A stretch of DNA of 64,000 nt. Origin: Desulfobulbus oligotrophicus. Its GTDB lineage: Bacteria; Desulfobacterota; Desulfobulbia; Desulfobulbales; Desulfobulbaceae. Below are positions 28,753 through 38,858 of the stretch, one piece after another. The notes under the pieces are model-generated. The model was not told where the DNA came from, searched no databases, and saw nothing but the letters and a program-made list of their open reading frames with translations. Made by a program: the position numbers and the translations under genes. The stretch's first letter is position 1. Each line of letters begins with the position of its first letter. Location: NCBI RefSeq assembly GCF_016446285.1, contig NZ_CP054140.1, positions 1,655,501-1,719,500 of the forward strand, written 5' to 3'.

Positions 28753-29943
28753 ATGGCGAAAGAGAAATTTACCCGGACGAAGCCGCATGTCAATGTCGGA
28801 ACGATTGGTCATATTGATCATGGTAAAACTACCACGACTGCTGCGATAACCCGTGTTTTGTCCACCAAGGGTATGGCTAAGTTCACGGAGTTTAACGAGA
28901 TTGACAAGGCTCCTGAGGAGAAGGAACGTGGAATAACCATCGCCACCTCGCATGTTGAATATGAGACCGAGAGTCGTCATTACGCTCACGTTGACTGTCC
29001 GGGTCATGCTGACTACATCAAGAACATGATCACCGGTGCTGCCCAGATGGATGGTGCGATTCTTGTGGTTGCGGCGACCGACGGTCCTATGCCTCAGACA
29101 CGGGAGCACATTTTGCTAGCCCGTCAGGTTGGTGTTCCGGCGATAGTTGTCTTTTTGAACAAGTGCGACATGGTTGATGATCCCGAGCTGATCGAGCTTG
29201 TGGAGATGGAGCTTCGTGAGCTGCTTGACAAGTATGATTTTCCTGGTGACGAGATTCCGATCATCCAGGGTTCAGCTTTGCTGGCACTTGAGAATCCTGA
29301 GGATGAAGAGAAGGCGAAGTGCATCTGGGATCTGATGGCAGCTGTTGACAGTTATGTACCTCAACCTGAGCGTGCGATTGACAAGCCGTTTTTAATGCCT
29401 GTTGAGGATGTTTTTTCAATCTCTGGTCGTGGTACGGTTGCGACCGGTCGAATTGAGCGCGGTGTTGTCCACGTTGGGGACGAGGTTGAGATCGTTGGCA
29501 TTCGGCCGACAGTGAAGACCACCTGTACCGGTGTGGAGATGTTCCGCAAGTTGCTTGATGAGGGTCAGGCCGGTGACAATATTGGTGCATTGTTGCGTGG
29601 TGTTAAGCGTGAGGAGATAGTTCGCGGTCAGGTTTTAGCGAAGCCGGGTTCGATCAAGCCGTACAAGAAGTTCAAGGCTGAGTGTTATATATTGACCAAG
29701 GAAGAGGGTGGTCGCCACACGCCGTTTTTTAACGGTTATCGTCCTCAGTTTTATTTTCGGACCACCGATGTCACGGGTGTCTGCACCCTGGATGAGGGTG
29801 TAGAGATGGTTATGCCTGGTGACAACATTCATATTACTGGTGAGCTGATCACCCCGATCGCCATGGAGGCTGGCCTTCGTTTTGCGATTCGGGAAGGCGG
29901 TCGTACTGTAGGCGCCGGCGTTATTAGCGAAATTATTGGATAA
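28753..29943 (+). CDS. tuf: Elongation factor Tu, copy 2
   Basis: This is the str-operon copy, encoding the same 396-residue protein as the gene at 12281. By eye the two differ at one base only, a synonymous leucine codon (CTA here at 29116-29118, CTT there). Homology stops within a few bases outside each end of the reading frame. ATG 28753 is the start shared with copy 1; an in-frame GTG 9 bases upstream is not needed. rpsJ starts 10 bases after the stop, so the str operon runs straight into the S10 operon. Confidence 0.98.
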   Translation: MAKEKFTRTKPHVNVGTIGHIDHGKTTTTAAITRVLSTKGMAKFTEFNEIDKAPEEKERGITIATSHVEYETESRHYAHVDCPGHADYIKNMITGAAQMDGAILVVAATDGPMPQTREHILLARQVGVPAIVVFLNKCDMVDDPELIELVEMELRELLDKYDFPGDEIPIIQGSALLALENPEDEEKAKCIWDLMAAVDSYVPQPERAIDKPFLMPVEDVFSISGRGTVATGRIERGVVHVGDEVEIVGIRPTVKTTCTGVEMFRKLLDEGQAGDNIGALLRGVKREEIVRGQVLAKPGSIKPYKKFKAECYILTKEEGGRHTPFFNGYRPQFYFRTTDVTGVCTLDEGVEMVMPGDNIHITGELITPIAMEAGLRFAIREGGRTVGAGVISEIIG

Positions 29944-29953
29944 GAGGCCACTG

Positions 29954-30268
29954 ATGATTCCTGCAGATAAAATTCGTATCAGATTGAAAGGGTACGATCA
30001 CAAGCTACTTGACCTTTCCACAAAAGAGATAGTTGATACCGCGAGGCGAACAGGTGCCACAATTGTCGGGCCTATACCACTGCCCACCAGTATCAGTAAA
30101 TATACGGTGTTGAGATCACCGCATGTTGACAAGAAATCCCGTGAACAGTTTGAAATGCGGACCCACCGGCGACTGTTGGATATACTTGAACCGACGCAGC
30201 AAACCATTGACTCTCTCATGAAGCTTGAGTTGTCGGCCGGGGTTGATGTTGAAATTAAATTACCATGA
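29954..30268 (+). CDS. rpsJ: 30S ribosomal protein S10
   Basis: S10 is a 30S head protein and also the partner of NusB (gene at 522) in antitermination. The 104-residue protein starts [20 protein letters not shown] and has [23 protein letters not shown] 29954 follows AAGAGG; a longer reading would overlap the end of tuf. Confidence 0.97.
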   Translation: MIPADKIRIRLKGYDHKLLDLSTKEIVDTARRTGATIVGPIPLPTSISKYTVLRSPHVDKKSREQFEMRTHRRLLDILEPTQQTIDSLMKLELSAGVDVEIKLP

Positions 30269-30340
30269 TCTGGCAAGTATGATGCTGTTCGCCAAGGTAT
30301 AAGCATCTCTAATGTTTAAGAATGGAAGCTGGGTAAACAA

Positions 30341-30973
30341 ATGCCGAATTCGATTGGAATTTTAGGAAGAAAGCTTGGAATGACCCGAGTATACGATGAA
30401 AATGGTCGCTCTGCGCCTGTGACGGTCATAGAAGCGGGACCTTGTAGGATCCTGCAGATAAAGACCAAGGCAAAGGAGGGCTATAATGCGCTCCAGTTGG
30501 GTTTTCTTGAAAAGAAAAGCCAACGGCTGAATAAGCCGGAAGCCGGACATTTTAAGCGATCCGGTGGTAAGGGTTATTACCATATTAAAGAATTCAAGGT
30601 AAATGACCCAGATGCTTATGAAGTGGGGCAGACCGTTCAATTGGCCGACATTTTCTCGGTGGGTGACCTCGTTGATGTGTCGGGCAAAAGTAAAGGCCGG
30701 GGGTTTCAAGGCGTTGTTAAACGCTATGGCTATCGGGGCGGTCGAAAGACGCATGGTTCAACGTTTCATCGTGCCCCGGGATCAATTGGATGTAGTGCTA
30801 CTCCTGGAAGGGTGGTCAAAGGGAAAAAGCTTCCCGGAAGAATGGGTAACGAGTTGGTCACCAAAAAAAATGTAAAGGTCATAGACATTCGCGTTGAGGA
30901 AAATGTCCTGCTTTTGCATGGTGCTGTGCCTGGTGGTAAACAAGGTGTCCTCAATATTTGTCCAAAGCCCTGA
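30341..30973 (+). CDS. rplC: 50S ribosomal protein L3
   Basis: L3 is an early assembly protein whose long loop reaches towards the peptidyl-transferase centre. The 210-residue protein starts NSIGILGRKLGMTRVYDE and carries the loop HGSTFHRAPGSIGCSATPGR. The position that is a methylated glutamine in E. coli L3 is cysteine here. It opens the rplC-rplD-rplW-rplB run of the S10 operon. Confidence 0.97.
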   Translation: MPNSIGILGRKLGMTRVYDENGRSAPVTVIEAGPCRILQIKTKAKEGYNALQLGFLEKKSQRLNKPEAGHFKRSGGKGYYHIKEFKVNDPDAYEVGQTVQLADIFSVGDLVDVSGKSKGRGFQGVVKRYGYRGGRKTHGSTFHRAPGSIGCSATPGRVVKGKKLPGRMGNELVTKKNVKVIDIRVEENVLLLHGAVPGGKQGVLNICPKP

Positions 30974-31002
30974 TATCTGGAATTGTGCTTAAGGAGATTC
31001 CC

Positions 31003-31626
31003 ATGGCTGTCTGTACAGTTCTAAATTCTCGCGCTGAAAAGGTCGGCGAGATTGAGTTAAATGATGCATTGTTCAATGTAACAGTAAACACCGGAGTTTT
31101 GCATGAAGTCGTTTGTATGCAAAGAGCAAACAGGCGCAGTGGTAATGCAAGCACGAAGACCCGCGGTGAGGTGAGAGGCGGCGGAGCGAAACCTTGGCGT
31201 CAAAAAGGAACCGGCCGGGCTCGTGCAGGGAGCAGGAGGTCGCCGTTGTGGCGTGGAGGCGGGACTGTTTTTGGTCCGAGACCTAAGGATTACAGCTATA
31301 CTCTACCTAAAAAGGTAAGAAAGCTGGCTCTGAAGATGGCTTTAAGCGCACGTCATCAGGAGGGAAATCTGGTTGTCATTGATGCGTTTGAGCTGCCTGA
31401 GGTTAAAACAAAAGGATTTCTCGGGGTTATGTCCAACTTTGCATTCAAAAACTGCCTGATAGTCACCGATCAGGTTGACCAGACGGTCTCCTTATCCGCA
31501 CGAAATGCAGTGGGATTCAAGGTGCTTCCGGTAGCCGGCCTGAATGTATACGACATCTTAAAGTATTCAAAACTTATGCTTGTCCAGCCGAGTGTGCCCA
31601 AAATAGAAGAGAGGTTGATGGCGTGA
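31003..31626 (+). CDS. rplD: 50S ribosomal protein L4
   Basis: L4 lines the exit tunnel and in E. coli represses the S10 operon. The 207-residue protein has the tunnel loop (TRGEVRGGGAKPWRQKGTGR) and the downstream RSPLWRGGGTVFGPRPKDY. ATG 31003 after AAGGAGATTCCC is the start; the longer reading overlaps rplC. Its stop overlaps the rplW start. Confidence 0.97.
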   Translation: MAVCTVLNSRAEKVGEIELNDALFNVTVNTGVLHEVVCMQRANRRSGNASTKTRGEVRGGGAKPWRQKGTGRARAGSRRSPLWRGGGTVFGPRPKDYSYTLPKKVRKLALKMALSARHQEGNLVVIDAFELPEVKTKGFLGVMSNFAFKNCLIVTDQVDQTVSLSARNAVGFKVLPVAGLNVYDILKYSKLMLVQPSVPKIEERLMA

Positions 31627-31913
31627 AAACAGTCTACAAAATTCTGGAACGTCCGTGTCTGACTGAAAAAGGGAATCTTCTTCAGGAAACTGAAAATAAG
31701 GTTGTGTTGAAGGTAAACACTCGCGCCAATAAAATTGAAATAAAAAATGCCGTCGAAAAACTTTTCGATGTTAAGGTGGCCAAAGTTGCCACTACGAACA
31801 TGGTTGGCAAGAAAAAACGAGTAGGTGTCAAGTCGATAGGTCGAACAAGCAATTGGAAAAAGGCTTATGTCACTCTTGCTGAAGGGAAAATTAATTTTCT
31901 GGATGAGCTTTAA
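31623..31913 (+). CDS. rplW: 50S ribosomal protein L23
   Basis: L23 sits at the tunnel exit and docks trigger factor and SRP. The 96-residue protein has ILERPCLTEKGNLL and the VNTRANKIEIKNAVEKLFDV segment. The GTG start overlaps the rplD stop (GTGA), which implies translational coupling. The ribosome site GAGAGG lies inside rplD. Confidence 0.96.
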   Translation: MKTVYKILERPCLTEKGNLLQETENKVVLKVNTRANKIEIKNAVEKLFDVKVAKVATTNMVGKKKRVGVKSIGRTSNWKKAYVTLAEGKINFLDEL

Positions 31914-31961
31914 AACGTTCCTGATTGATCACCTAAGCTGAGATTATACATAGGAAACACA

Positions 31962-32783
31962 ATGTCTATAAAAATCCACAAACCAACATCTCCTGGCCAG
32001 CGCAATCATGTGTCCGTTCGTCAAGAAGTGCTTTCTGATAAAAAGCCTGAAAAGGGTTTGCTCGAACCCCTCAAGCAATCGGGGGGGCGCAACGTTTACG
32101 GTAGGATAACCGCCCGTCATCGAGGCGGCGGCCATAAAAGAAAGTACAGAATTATAGATTGGAAGCGGAACAAAGTCGGTGTCACGGCTACTGTCCAGGC
32201 AATTGAATATGACCCGAACCGATCAGCAAACCTTGCGTTGCTTAATTATGCAGATGGTGAAAAAACCTATATTCTTGCCCCGAATGGTCTTGCCGTAGGG
32301 GACTTGGTTGTTGCTGGGAAAGACGCTGATATTAAACTTGGCAACTGTTTGCCGATGATCAATATACCGTTGGGTACCGTTATTCATAACATTGAGATGA
32401 AAATCGGTAAGGGGGGGCAACTGGTTCGTTCAGCTGGTGCTTCCGCTCAGCTGATGGCCAAAGACGGGAACCAGGTATCAGTCAAGCTCCCTTCCGGTGA
32501 GGTGAGAAAGTTTCATAAAGACTGTAGAGCCTGTATTGGCCAGGTCGGTAACCCAGAGCACTCAAGTCAGAAGTTGGGTAAAGCGGGGAGGAGCAGGTGG
32601 CTCGGTATACGTCCTTCGGTACGGGGGGTTGCCATGAACCCGGTCGATCATCCCATGGGGGGTGGGGAAGGCAGGAGTTCGGGTGGAAGGCAGCCATGTT
32701 CACCCTGGGGCATGCCTTCTAAGGGGTTCAAGACGAGAAAGCGAAAGAAGTCAGACCGCGACATTGTCAATAAACGCGGCTAA
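31962..32783 (+). CDS. rplB: 50S ribosomal protein L2
   Basis: L2 is needed for subunit joining and for the peptidyl-transferase centre. The 273-residue protein has [17 protein letters not shown] and the C-terminal [20 protein letters not shown], which includes the important histidine. The start ATG follows TAGGAAACACA. Confidence 0.98.
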   Translation: MSIKIHKPTSPGQRNHVSVRQEVLSDKKPEKGLLEPLKQSGGRNVYGRITARHRGGGHKRKYRIIDWKRNKVGVTATVQAIEYDPNRSANLALLNYADGEKTYILAPNGLAVGDLVVAGKDADIKLGNCLPMINIPLGTVIHNIEMKIGKGGQLVRSAGASAQLMAKDGNQVSVKLPSGEVRKFHKDCRACIGQVGNPEHSSQKLGKAGRSRWLGIRPSVRGVAMNPVDHPMGGGEGRSSGGRQPCSPWGMPSKGFKTRKRKKSDRDIVNKRG

Positions 32784-32800
32784 TTGAGGAGAATTCACAC

Positions 32801-33073
32801 ATGGCCCGATCTGTCAAAAAAGGCCCCTTTGTCGATGATCACCTTCTGAAAAAGGTGGAGAACGCACAAGCAACAGGGTCACGAAAAGTTATTAAAACAT
32901 GGTCACGTAGGTCGGATATACTGCCTGAAATGGTTGGGTTGACATTTGCCGTCCACAACGGAAACAAGTTCATCCCAGTCTATGTCACCGAAAACATGGT
33001 TGGACATAAACTCGGAGAATTCGCACCGACAAGAACCTACTATGGGCATGCCTCCGACAAAAAAGGCAGATAA
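32801..33073 (+). CDS. rpsS: 30S ribosomal protein S19
   Basis: S19 forms part of the 30S head with S13. The 90-residue protein begins [20 protein letters not shown] and has [20 protein letters not shown]. It follows rplB by 17 bases after a TGAGGAG site. Confidence 0.98.
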   Translation: MARSVKKGPFVDDHLLKKVENAQATGSRKVIKTWSRRSDILPEMVGLTFAVHNGNKFIPVYVTENMVGHKLGEFAPTRTYYGHASDKKGR

Positions 33074-33112
33074 GCTCATAACATTTAAGATATTGCTTTG
33101 AGGAGTCGAACG

Positions 33113-33445
33113 ATGGAAACAAAAGCCGTCGCTAGAAATATCCGCATTTCACCACAAAAAGCGCGTCTGGTTGCCGATGTCGTTCGAGGAATGAATGCTG
33201 GAGCAGCTGTTACAACCCTGCGTTTTATGCCCAAAAAAGCAGCAAGAATAATACGTAAGGTGTTGGAGTCTGCGGTGGCAAACGCAGATCAGCTTGAATC
33301 GGTTGACGTTGACAACCTTTTTATAAAAGAGATTACAGTTGATGGCGGCCCGATGTTGAAAAGATTCAGGCCTCGTGCTCAGGGACGTGCTACTCGTATT
33401 TTAAAAAGGACGAGTCATATTTCTATAACTGTGACTGAGCCTTAA
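33113..33445 (+). CDS. rplV: 50S ribosomal protein L22
   Basis: L22 lines the exit tunnel opposite L4. The 110-residue protein begins [20 protein letters not shown], and its beta-hairpin includes [13 protein letters not shown] and RTSHI. ATG 33113 follows GAGGAG (33100-33105); the in-frame TTG 15 bases upstream sits on top of that site and is rejected. Confidence 0.97.
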   Translation: METKAVARNIRISPQKARLVADVVRGMNAGAAVTTLRFMPKKAARIIRKVLESAVANADQLESVDVDNLFIKEITVDGGPMLKRFRPRAQGRATRILKRTSHISITVTEP

Positions 33446-33498
33446 GCAAAAATAAAAAAGATAAAGCAGCAATTAACAGTGAGGAACGGAGGCGTATC

Positions 33499-34158
33499 TT
33501 GGGACAAAAAGTCAATCCAATAGGGCTGCGAATAAATATCACTCGATCCTGGGAATCTATTTGGTATGCAGACAAAGAGTATGCCAAAAATCTTCATCAG
33601 GATCAGCTCATTCGTAAATACCTGAAGCAGCGGCTCTATCATGCTGGAGTTTCCCGTATAATTATCGAACGTACCGGTGAAAAGGTTAAAATTAAACTGT
33701 TCACAGTACGTCCAGGTATTGTTATCGGCAAAAAAGGTGCTGAAATTGAAAATCTGAAAAAAGAACTGGAAAAGAAGTTTCAGCGTCCATGTTTCATAGA
33801 TATCCAGGAAGTACGCCGCCCGGAAGCTGATGCCCAGTTAGTTGCTGAAAATATTGCTTCCCAGCTTGAACGACGGGTGGCCTTTCGTCGGGCCATGAAA
33901 AAGTCGATTAACTCTGCCTTACGATTTGGCGTGCAAGGTATTAAAGTGTCATGTTCGGGTCGCTTGGGCGGTGCGGAAATGTCACGAACGGAATGGTTCA
34001 AGGAAGGGCGGGTTCCACTGCATACACTTAGAGCGGATATTGATTACGGAACAGCTGAGGCTAAAACAACCTACGGAATAATTGGTGTTAAGGTCTGGAT
34101 ATTCAAAGGGGAAATACTTGCTGCGGAAAAGGAACCTGTTCTTGAGCAATCTCTGTAG
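33499..34158 (+). CDS. rpsC: 30S ribosomal protein S3
   Basis: S3 helps form the mRNA entry channel. The 219-residue protein begins [19 protein letters not shown] after a TTG start that follows ACGGAGG. The KH domain motif [19 protein letters not shown] and the C-terminal domain with [20 protein letters not shown] are present. Confidence 0.97.
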   Translation: MGQKVNPIGLRINITRSWESIWYADKEYAKNLHQDQLIRKYLKQRLYHAGVSRIIIERTGEKVKIKLFTVRPGIVIGKKGAEIENLKKELEKKFQRPCFIDIQEVRRPEADAQLVAENIASQLERRVAFRRAMKKSINSALRFGVQGIKVSCSGRLGGAEMSRTEWFKEGRVPLHTLRADIDYGTAEAKTTYGIIGVKVWIFKGEILAAEKEPVLEQSL

Positions 34159-34213
34159 AGTGCAAGAATCAACCTCATTTTTTCGTTTGTATTTGAACTA
34201 GGAGCTAGAAGTT

Positions 34214-34630
34214 ATGTTAAGCCCACGAAAAGTTAAATATAGAAAACAGTTTAAAGGAAGAATGCGTGGGGAAGCTTACCGGGGTTCTGAGCTGACCTTC
34301 GGCGATTTTGCCCTTAAGGCAGTCGGGCGAGGCCGGATAACCTCTCAACAGATAGAGGCAGCTCGTATAGCTATTAACAGACGGGCGAAACGTGGTGGCC
34401 AGCTGTGGATCAGGGTTTTTCCGGATAAACCCATCACTAAAAAGCCTGCTGAAACACGAATGGGCAAGGGGAAAGGGTCGCCGGATCATTGGGTGGCAAC
34501 TGTCCGTCCCGGCAGAATCCTGTATGAGATAAAGGGGGTACCTGAAGAGGTTGCGAGAGAGGCCCTGCGTCTTGCTGGTTTTAAACTCCCATTTCCTACC
34601 ACAGTTATCAGTAAGAGTGAGACTATATGA
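34214..34630 (+). CDS. rplP: 50S ribosomal protein L16
   Basis: L16 contacts A-site tRNA. The 138-residue protein has [19 protein letters not shown] and [19 protein letters not shown]. Its stop overlaps the rpmC start (ATGA), as in many S10 operons. Confidence 0.98.
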   Translation: MLSPRKVKYRKQFKGRMRGEAYRGSELTFGDFALKAVGRGRITSQQIEAARIAINRRAKRGGQLWIRVFPDKPITKKPAETRMGKGKGSPDHWVATVRPGRILYEIKGVPEEVAREALRLAGFKLPFPTTVISKSETI

Positions 34631-34821
34631 AGATCAAAGAGTTGCGTTCTCTTTCCGGTGAAGAACTCCTGAAAATGAATCAGGATTTATCTGAAGACCT
34701 TTTTAGATTACGTTTTAAACATGGGATCCGAAGGTTGGAAAACCCGGCCAAGCTTCAGTCGCTACGTAAAGATATAGCGAGGATCAAAACCATACTCACT
34801 GAAAAACAAATGGATAGCTAA
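34627..34821 (+). CDS. rpmC: 50S ribosomal protein L29
   Basis: L29 lies next to L23 at the tunnel exit. The 64-residue helical hairpin has [20 protein letters not shown] and the conserved [20 protein letters not shown]-type second helix. It is translationally coupled to rplP by a 4-base overlap. Confidence 0.96.
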   Translation: MKIKELRSLSGEELLKMNQDLSEDLFRLRFKHGIRRLENPAKLQSLRKDIARIKTILTEKQMDS

Positions 34822-34847
34822 GAAAATAACTGCGAGCGGATGAGAAG

Positions 34848-35102
34848 ATGAGCAAGCAAGTGAAAAAAAATCGGCAGGGCTTCGTTGTAAGTAACAAGAT
34901 GGACAAGAGCGTTGTTGTGGTCGTTGAGCGTAAGGTCCCTCATAAATTATATGGGAAGTATATACGCCAGCGGATCAGATATATGGCACATGATCCGGAA
35001 AACCAGTGCCAAATCGGCGATATTGTTCTTATTGAAGAGTGTCGACCGCTTTCCAAACGAAAACGATGGCTTGTACGTAATATCATCCAACACGCCGCTT
35101 AA
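34848..35102 (+). CDS. rpsQ: 30S ribosomal protein S17
   Basis: S17 is a primary 16S rRNA-binding protein with an OB fold. The 84-residue protein has [20 protein letters not shown] and [12 protein letters not shown]. It ends the S10 operon gene set in the usual order. Confidence 0.97.
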   Translation: MSKQVKKNRQGFVVSNKMDKSVVVVVERKVPHKLYGKYIRQRIRYMAHDPENQCQIGDIVLIEECRPLSKRKRWLVRNIIQHAA

Positions 35103-35161
35103 CGTACATTGAGCTTCAATATATCATTAGCGATGGATAACATATTGTATCGGGTGAGTTT

Positions 35162-35530
35162 ATGATCCAGACAGAAACCGTATTAAATGTCGCCGATAAT
35201 TCCGGTGCCAAGAAAGTACTCTGTATAAGGGTACTGGGCGGGACACGAAAACGTTACGCAGGTATAGGTGATATAATCCTTGTCACTGTTAAGGAAGCAA
35301 TTCCTCATGCAAAGGTCAAGAAAGGTGATTTGCTTCATGCCGTGGTGGTTCGAACGGCTAAGTCAATCAAGCGACCTGAAGATACCTTTGTCAAGTTTGA
35401 CGAAAATGCTGCGGTGTTGCTTGCAAGTAATGGAGAGCCTGTAGGGACACGAATTTTTGGTCCTATTGCAAGGGAGTTGCGTTCTCTCGGCTTTATGAAA
35501 ATCATATCTCTTGCGCCAGAAGTCTTATAA
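35162..35530 (+). CDS. rplN: 50S ribosomal protein L14
   Basis: L14 lies at the subunit interface and binds silencing factor RsfS in other bacteria. The 122-residue protein begins [20 protein letters not shown] and ends with [20 protein letters not shown]. It opens the spc operon set, with a 59-base gap behind rpsQ. Confidence 0.98.
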   Translation: MIQTETVLNVADNSGAKKVLCIRVLGGTRKRYAGIGDIILVTVKEAIPHAKVKKGDLLHAVVVRTAKSIKRPEDTFVKFDENAAVLLASNGEPVGTRIFGPIARELRSLGFMKIISLAPEVL

Positions 35531-35562
35531 GGCACAGCTACCGCAGTATAGAGGCAGATATA

Positions 35563-35901
35563 ATGGAACACGGAAAGTGCAGATTAAAGGTAAACGACAA
35601 GGTTGAAGTGATTGCCGGCAAGGACAAGGGCAGGGTCGGCAAAATTTTGAGAATAGACAATAAACATAGCCGTGTCGTGGTCGAACGTATCAACATTGTC
35701 AAAAAACACCAGAAAGCCACGGATGCAACCCAGTCCGGCCAGATAATCGAGAGAGAAGCAGGAATTCATATTTCCAATGTAATGCTTGTCTGTCCTGAGT
35801 GTGTTGAGACTGTCCGGATAGGAAAACAGATCCTGACAGACGGCACGAAGGTGAGGATTTGCAAGAAATGTCAAGCAACGATTGAAACGCCAAAAAAATG
35901 A
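35563..35901 (+). CDS. rplX: 50S ribosomal protein L24
   Basis: L24 initiates large-subunit assembly. The 112-residue protein has the KOW motif ([19 protein letters not shown]) and, unlike many shorter forms, four cysteines in two pairs (CPEC and CKKC) towards the C-terminus. Those could bind zinc. It ends 19 bases before rplE. Confidence 0.96.
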   Translation: MEHGKCRLKVNDKVEVIAGKDKGRVGKILRIDNKHSRVVVERINIVKKHQKATDATQSGQIIEREAGIHISNVMLVCPECVETVRIGKQILTDGTKVRICKKCQATIETPKK

Positions 35902-35920
35902 GGCTGGTGACGGAGACAAG

Positions 35921-36463
35921 ATGTCTACTTTAAGAGAACATTATAATAAAGAAATCAAGGCCTCCTTGCAGAAAGAGCTCGGTATTTCTAACGTCATGCA
36001 AACCCCGAAAGTTGAGAAGATTGTTTTGAGTATGGGGTTGGGTGAAGGTGTGCAAAATCCTAAAGCGGTGGATAAGGCTGCTGAGGAGCTATCGTTGATC
36101 GCTGGACAAAAGGCGGTGGTCACCCGTGCAAAAAAGTCGATTGCGACCTTTAAGCTGCGTGCCGGAATGCCGATCGGTGCCAGGGTTACTCTCCGTGGAG
36201 ATCGGATGTACGATTTTTTGTCCCGGTTGGTGAATATCGCTTTGCCACGTGTAAGGGACTTCAGAGGGGTTTCTTCGAAAGGTTTTGATGGTCGCGGGAA
36301 TTACTCTTTGGGGGTTGCAGAGCATATTATATTCCCTGAAATTGATTATGACAAAATAGATCAAATACGCGGGCTGAATATCACTATAGTGACCAATACA
36401 CAATCTGATGAACATGCACGAATTCTTTTAAGCGAGATTGGCATGCCGTTTCGGAAAAAATAA
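35921..36463 (+). CDS. rplE: 50S ribosomal protein L5
   Basis: L5 binds 5S rRNA and P-site tRNA. The 180-residue protein has [20 protein letters not shown] and the loop [22 protein letters not shown] 35921 follows ACGGAGACAAG; the longer reading overlaps rplX and is rejected. Confidence 0.97.
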   Translation: MSTLREHYNKEIKASLQKELGISNVMQTPKVEKIVLSMGLGEGVQNPKAVDKAAEELSLIAGQKAVVTRAKKSIATFKLRAGMPIGARVTLRGDRMYDFLSRLVNIALPRVRDFRGVSSKGFDGRGNYSLGVAEHIIFPEIDYDKIDQIRGLNITIVTNTQSDEHARILLSEIGMPFRKK

Positions 36464-36500
36464 ATTTAGGACACTTGAATTAAGGTTTTAGGAGGGATCA

Positions 36501-36686
36501 GTGGCAAAAAAATCACTCATTGCCAAAGCTGAAAGGGCACCAAAGTTTTCTGTTCGCGCGTACAACCGTTGTCCTTTGTGTGGACGTTCCAGAGCGTATT
36601 TGCGCAAGTTTGGAATTTGCAGACTCTGTTTTCGTAAACTCGCCTCCAAGGGTGAGATCACCGGTGTCACTAAATCAAGTTGGTAG
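36501..36686 (+). CDS. rpsN: 30S ribosomal protein S14, zinc-binding type
   Basis: S14 completes the 30S head. This is the short 61-residue zinc form with [20 protein letters not shown] (C-x2-C-x12-C-x2-C). The GTG start follows GGAGGG. Confidence 0.97.
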   Translation: MAKKSLIAKAERAPKFSVRAYNRCPLCGRSRAYLRKFGICRLCFRKLASKGEITGVTKSSW

Positions 36687-36735
36687 AAGCAAAAAGAACT
36701 GATACCTGCCTTATCATTTTAATAGAGGTACCATC

Positions 36736-37134
36736 ATGTCAATGAGTGACCCTTTAGCCGATATGCTAACTAGAGTCAGGAATGCAACAAAAGCCGGATT
36801 TTCAACAGTTGAAATACCACTGTCCAATCTAAAGGTTGATGTTGCAAAGGTAATGAAACAAGAAGGGTATATTGCCGATTACTCCGTAAACGAGAGTGGT
36901 GTTCAGGGCGTTTTAAAAATTGATTTAAAATATGGTGAGAACAACGAGACTGTCATCAAGGGGTTAAGGCGCGTGAGCAAGCCCGGGTGTCGTCGATATC
37001 ATCGATCGGATAAAATACCTAAAGTAATGAGTGGGTTGGGCGTTGCCATACTGACTACCTCCAAAGGAGTCATCACCGATAAGCAAGCTCGACAAGATAA
37101 TGTGGGTGGCGAACTGCTTTGTGAGATTTGGTAA
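36736..37134 (+). CDS. rpsH: 30S ribosomal protein S8
   Basis: S8 binds helix 21 of 16S rRNA and in E. coli represses the spc operon. The 132-residue protein has DPLADMLTRVRNATKAG and ends ARQDNVGGELLCEIW, the family signature. Confidence 0.98.
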   Translation: MSMSDPLADMLTRVRNATKAGFSTVEIPLSNLKVDVAKVMKQEGYIADYSVNESGVQGVLKIDLKYGENNETVIKGLRRVSKPGCRRYHRSDKIPKVMSGLGVAILTTSKGVITDKQARQDNVGGELLCEIW

Positions 37135-37161
37135 TCCTATTGTGTGAATAAGGAAAAGAGC

Positions 37162-37704
37162 ATGTCTAGAATTGGAAAAATGCCTATAACAGTACCCAAA
37201 GGGGTGACTGTTGAAATACAGGGAACAAATATTAAGGTTACCGGCACAAAAGGCGTTCTTGAAAGAGATGTGCGCCCCGAAATAGAGCTGGAACTTACCG
37301 AAAACCAACTTGTGTGTAAACCTAAGGGGACCAGCAAACGTGTTTTAGCACTGTGGGGGCTCACCCGTTCTCTGATCGACAATATGGTAACCGGGGTAAG
37401 TACTGGTTTTACCAAAAAATTGCTCGTTGAAGGAGTGGGGTATCGCGCAAGTGTGCAGGGGAATACCCTGACGTTGAATGTAGGTTATTCGTCAGCAGTT
37501 AATTATCAGTTACCTGACGGGGTTGCTGCAGTTACCGAGAAGGATAACTCAATCACTCTGCATGGTATCGATAAAGAGCTTGTCGGGTTAACCGCTGCTC
37601 AAATTCGCCACATCAGAAAACCTGAACCTTATAAGGGCAAAGGAATCCGGTATGCGGATGAATATGTTGCTCGTAAGGTTGGTAAAGCTGGTGGTGCAAA
37701 ATAA
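37162..37704 (+). CDS. rplF: 50S ribosomal protein L6
   Basis: L6 lies near the factor-binding site. The 180-residue protein begins MSRIGKMPITVPKGVTVEIQ and ends with the signature KPEPYKGKGIRYADEYVARK. ATG 37162 after AGGAAAAGAG is preferred to the in-frame GTG 18 bases upstream. Confidence 0.97.
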   Translation: MSRIGKMPITVPKGVTVEIQGTNIKVTGTKGVLERDVRPEIELELTENQLVCKPKGTSKRVLALWGLTRSLIDNMVTGVSTGFTKKLLVEGVGYRASVQGNTLTLNVGYSSAVNYQLPDGVAAVTEKDNSITLHGIDKELVGLTAAQIRHIRKPEPYKGKGIRYADEYVARKVGKAGGAK

Positions 37705-37723
37705 CGTAATCAAGTGACTTATC

Positions 37724-38089
37724 ATGGCAAAGACAAGCTCGAAAGTAACAGCACGAAGAAAAAGGGTACAACGGATCAGAGTGAAAATCTCAGGTACTTC
37801 CGAGAAACCACGAATGAGGATCTTCAGAAGTAACCGCAATATCTATGCTCAGCTCATAGATGATGTGCACGGAAAGACCCTGGCTGCCTGCTCTACCGGC
37901 GATAAAGGGTTTGCAACGGATGACCCGGCAGATAAAAGTCAACAGGCTCGACAAGTCGGACTTCTTATAGCCGCCAGAGCGAAAGATCTCGGCATTACAA
38001 AGGTCGTCTTCGACCGAGGCGGATATCTGTACCATGGGCGTGTTAAAGCTCTCTCCGAGGGTGCTCGAGAAGGCGGGTTGCAATTTTAA
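37724..38089 (+). CDS. rplR: 50S ribosomal protein L18
   Basis: L18 binds 5S rRNA with L5. The 121-residue protein has an arginine- and lysine-rich N-terminus, [18 protein letters not shown] and the C-terminal [20 protein letters not shown]. Confidence 0.97.
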   Translation: MAKTSSKVTARRKRVQRIRVKISGTSEKPRMRIFRSNRNIYAQLIDDVHGKTLAACSTGDKGFATDDPADKSQQARQVGLLIAARAKDLGITKVVFDRGGYLYHGRVKALSEGAREGGLQF

Positions 38090-38139
38090 TGTAGGTGACA
38101 ACTAAACTCATAAGGTTCTAATGAACGTGGGGGTGTTTC

Positions 38140-38658
38140 TTGGCTGAATTTAAACGAGCTAAAGAGGAAGCTCAAGAAGAGCTTATTGAGAAGATAGTCT
38201 ATATCAACCGAGTTGCAAAGGTTGTTAAAGGCGGCAGGCGCTTTAGTTTTAGTGCAATAGTTGTCGTCGGTGATGGTAACGGTAATGTAGGATACGGCCT
38301 TGGAAAAGCGAATCAGGTCCCCGAAGCAATACGCAAAGGGATTGAACAGGCGCGAAAAGATATGAGAAAGGTTTCGTTGACCGACGTATCAATCCCCCAC
38401 AACATCACTGGTAAGTTTAAATCCGGCTCTGTCATGTTAAGGCCCGCCGCAGACGGTACTGGTCTGATTGCCGGTGGTGCTGTACGAGCGGTGTTAGAAG
38501 CTGCCGGGGTGCAGAATGTCCTCACCAAATGTCTTGGATCGAATAATCCGCATAATTTAGTCAAGGCAACTTTAGACGGACTGCGGAACTTGAGGACAGT
38601 GGAGGAAGTGGCCAGGCTTCGCGGGATCGATGTGCAAGAGATAGCAGTAAACCAGTGA
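38140..38658 (+). CDS. rpsE: 30S ribosomal protein S5
   Basis: S5 helps decoding accuracy and mRNA entry. The 172-residue protein has the dsRNA-binding-like domain with [20 protein letters not shown] and the [20 protein letters not shown] motif. The start is TTG 38140, with GGGGGTG upstream. Confidence 0.96.
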   Translation: MAEFKRAKEEAQEELIEKIVYINRVAKVVKGGRRFSFSAIVVVGDGNGNVGYGLGKANQVPEAIRKGIEQARKDMRKVSLTDVSIPHNITGKFKSGSVMLRPAADGTGLIAGGAVRAVLEAAGVQNVLTKCLGSNNPHNLVKATLDGLRNLRTVEEVARLRGIDVQEIAVNQ

Positions 38659-38675
38659 GTTATAAGGTAAACGTT

Positions 38676-38855
38676 ATGAAGGAAACTGTAACATTCTCCA
38701 TGATTCGAAGCAGTATCGGGAGTACTCAAAAAGTACGTGCCATATTGACAGGGCTGGGGCTCTCTAAAATGCACAGGAAGGTTACCAGGAAGAACACCAA
38801 GGAATTGCGTGGGATGTTGGCGAAAGTGCAACACCTCGTCAAAATTGAGGATTAA
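38676..38855 (+). CDS. rpmD: 50S ribosomal protein L30
   Basis: This 59-residue protein has MIRSSIGSTQKVRAILTGLG and the family C-terminus GMLAKVQHLVKIE. ATG 38676 follows ATAAGGTAAACGTT. An in-frame GTG at 38655 overlaps the rpsE stop and would add seven unconserved residues. Confidence 0.95.
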   Translation: MKETVTFSMIRSSIGSTQKVRAILTGLGLSKMHRKVTRKNTKELRGMLAKVQHLVKIED

Positions 38856-38858
38856 GTC

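Noticed and set aside
12281-29943. Long direct repeat suggesting a mobile element carrying rpoBC
   Set aside because: The repeat is exactly the tuf reading frame at both ends. There are no terminal inverted repeats, transposase or target duplications, so gene conversion between paralogues explains it.
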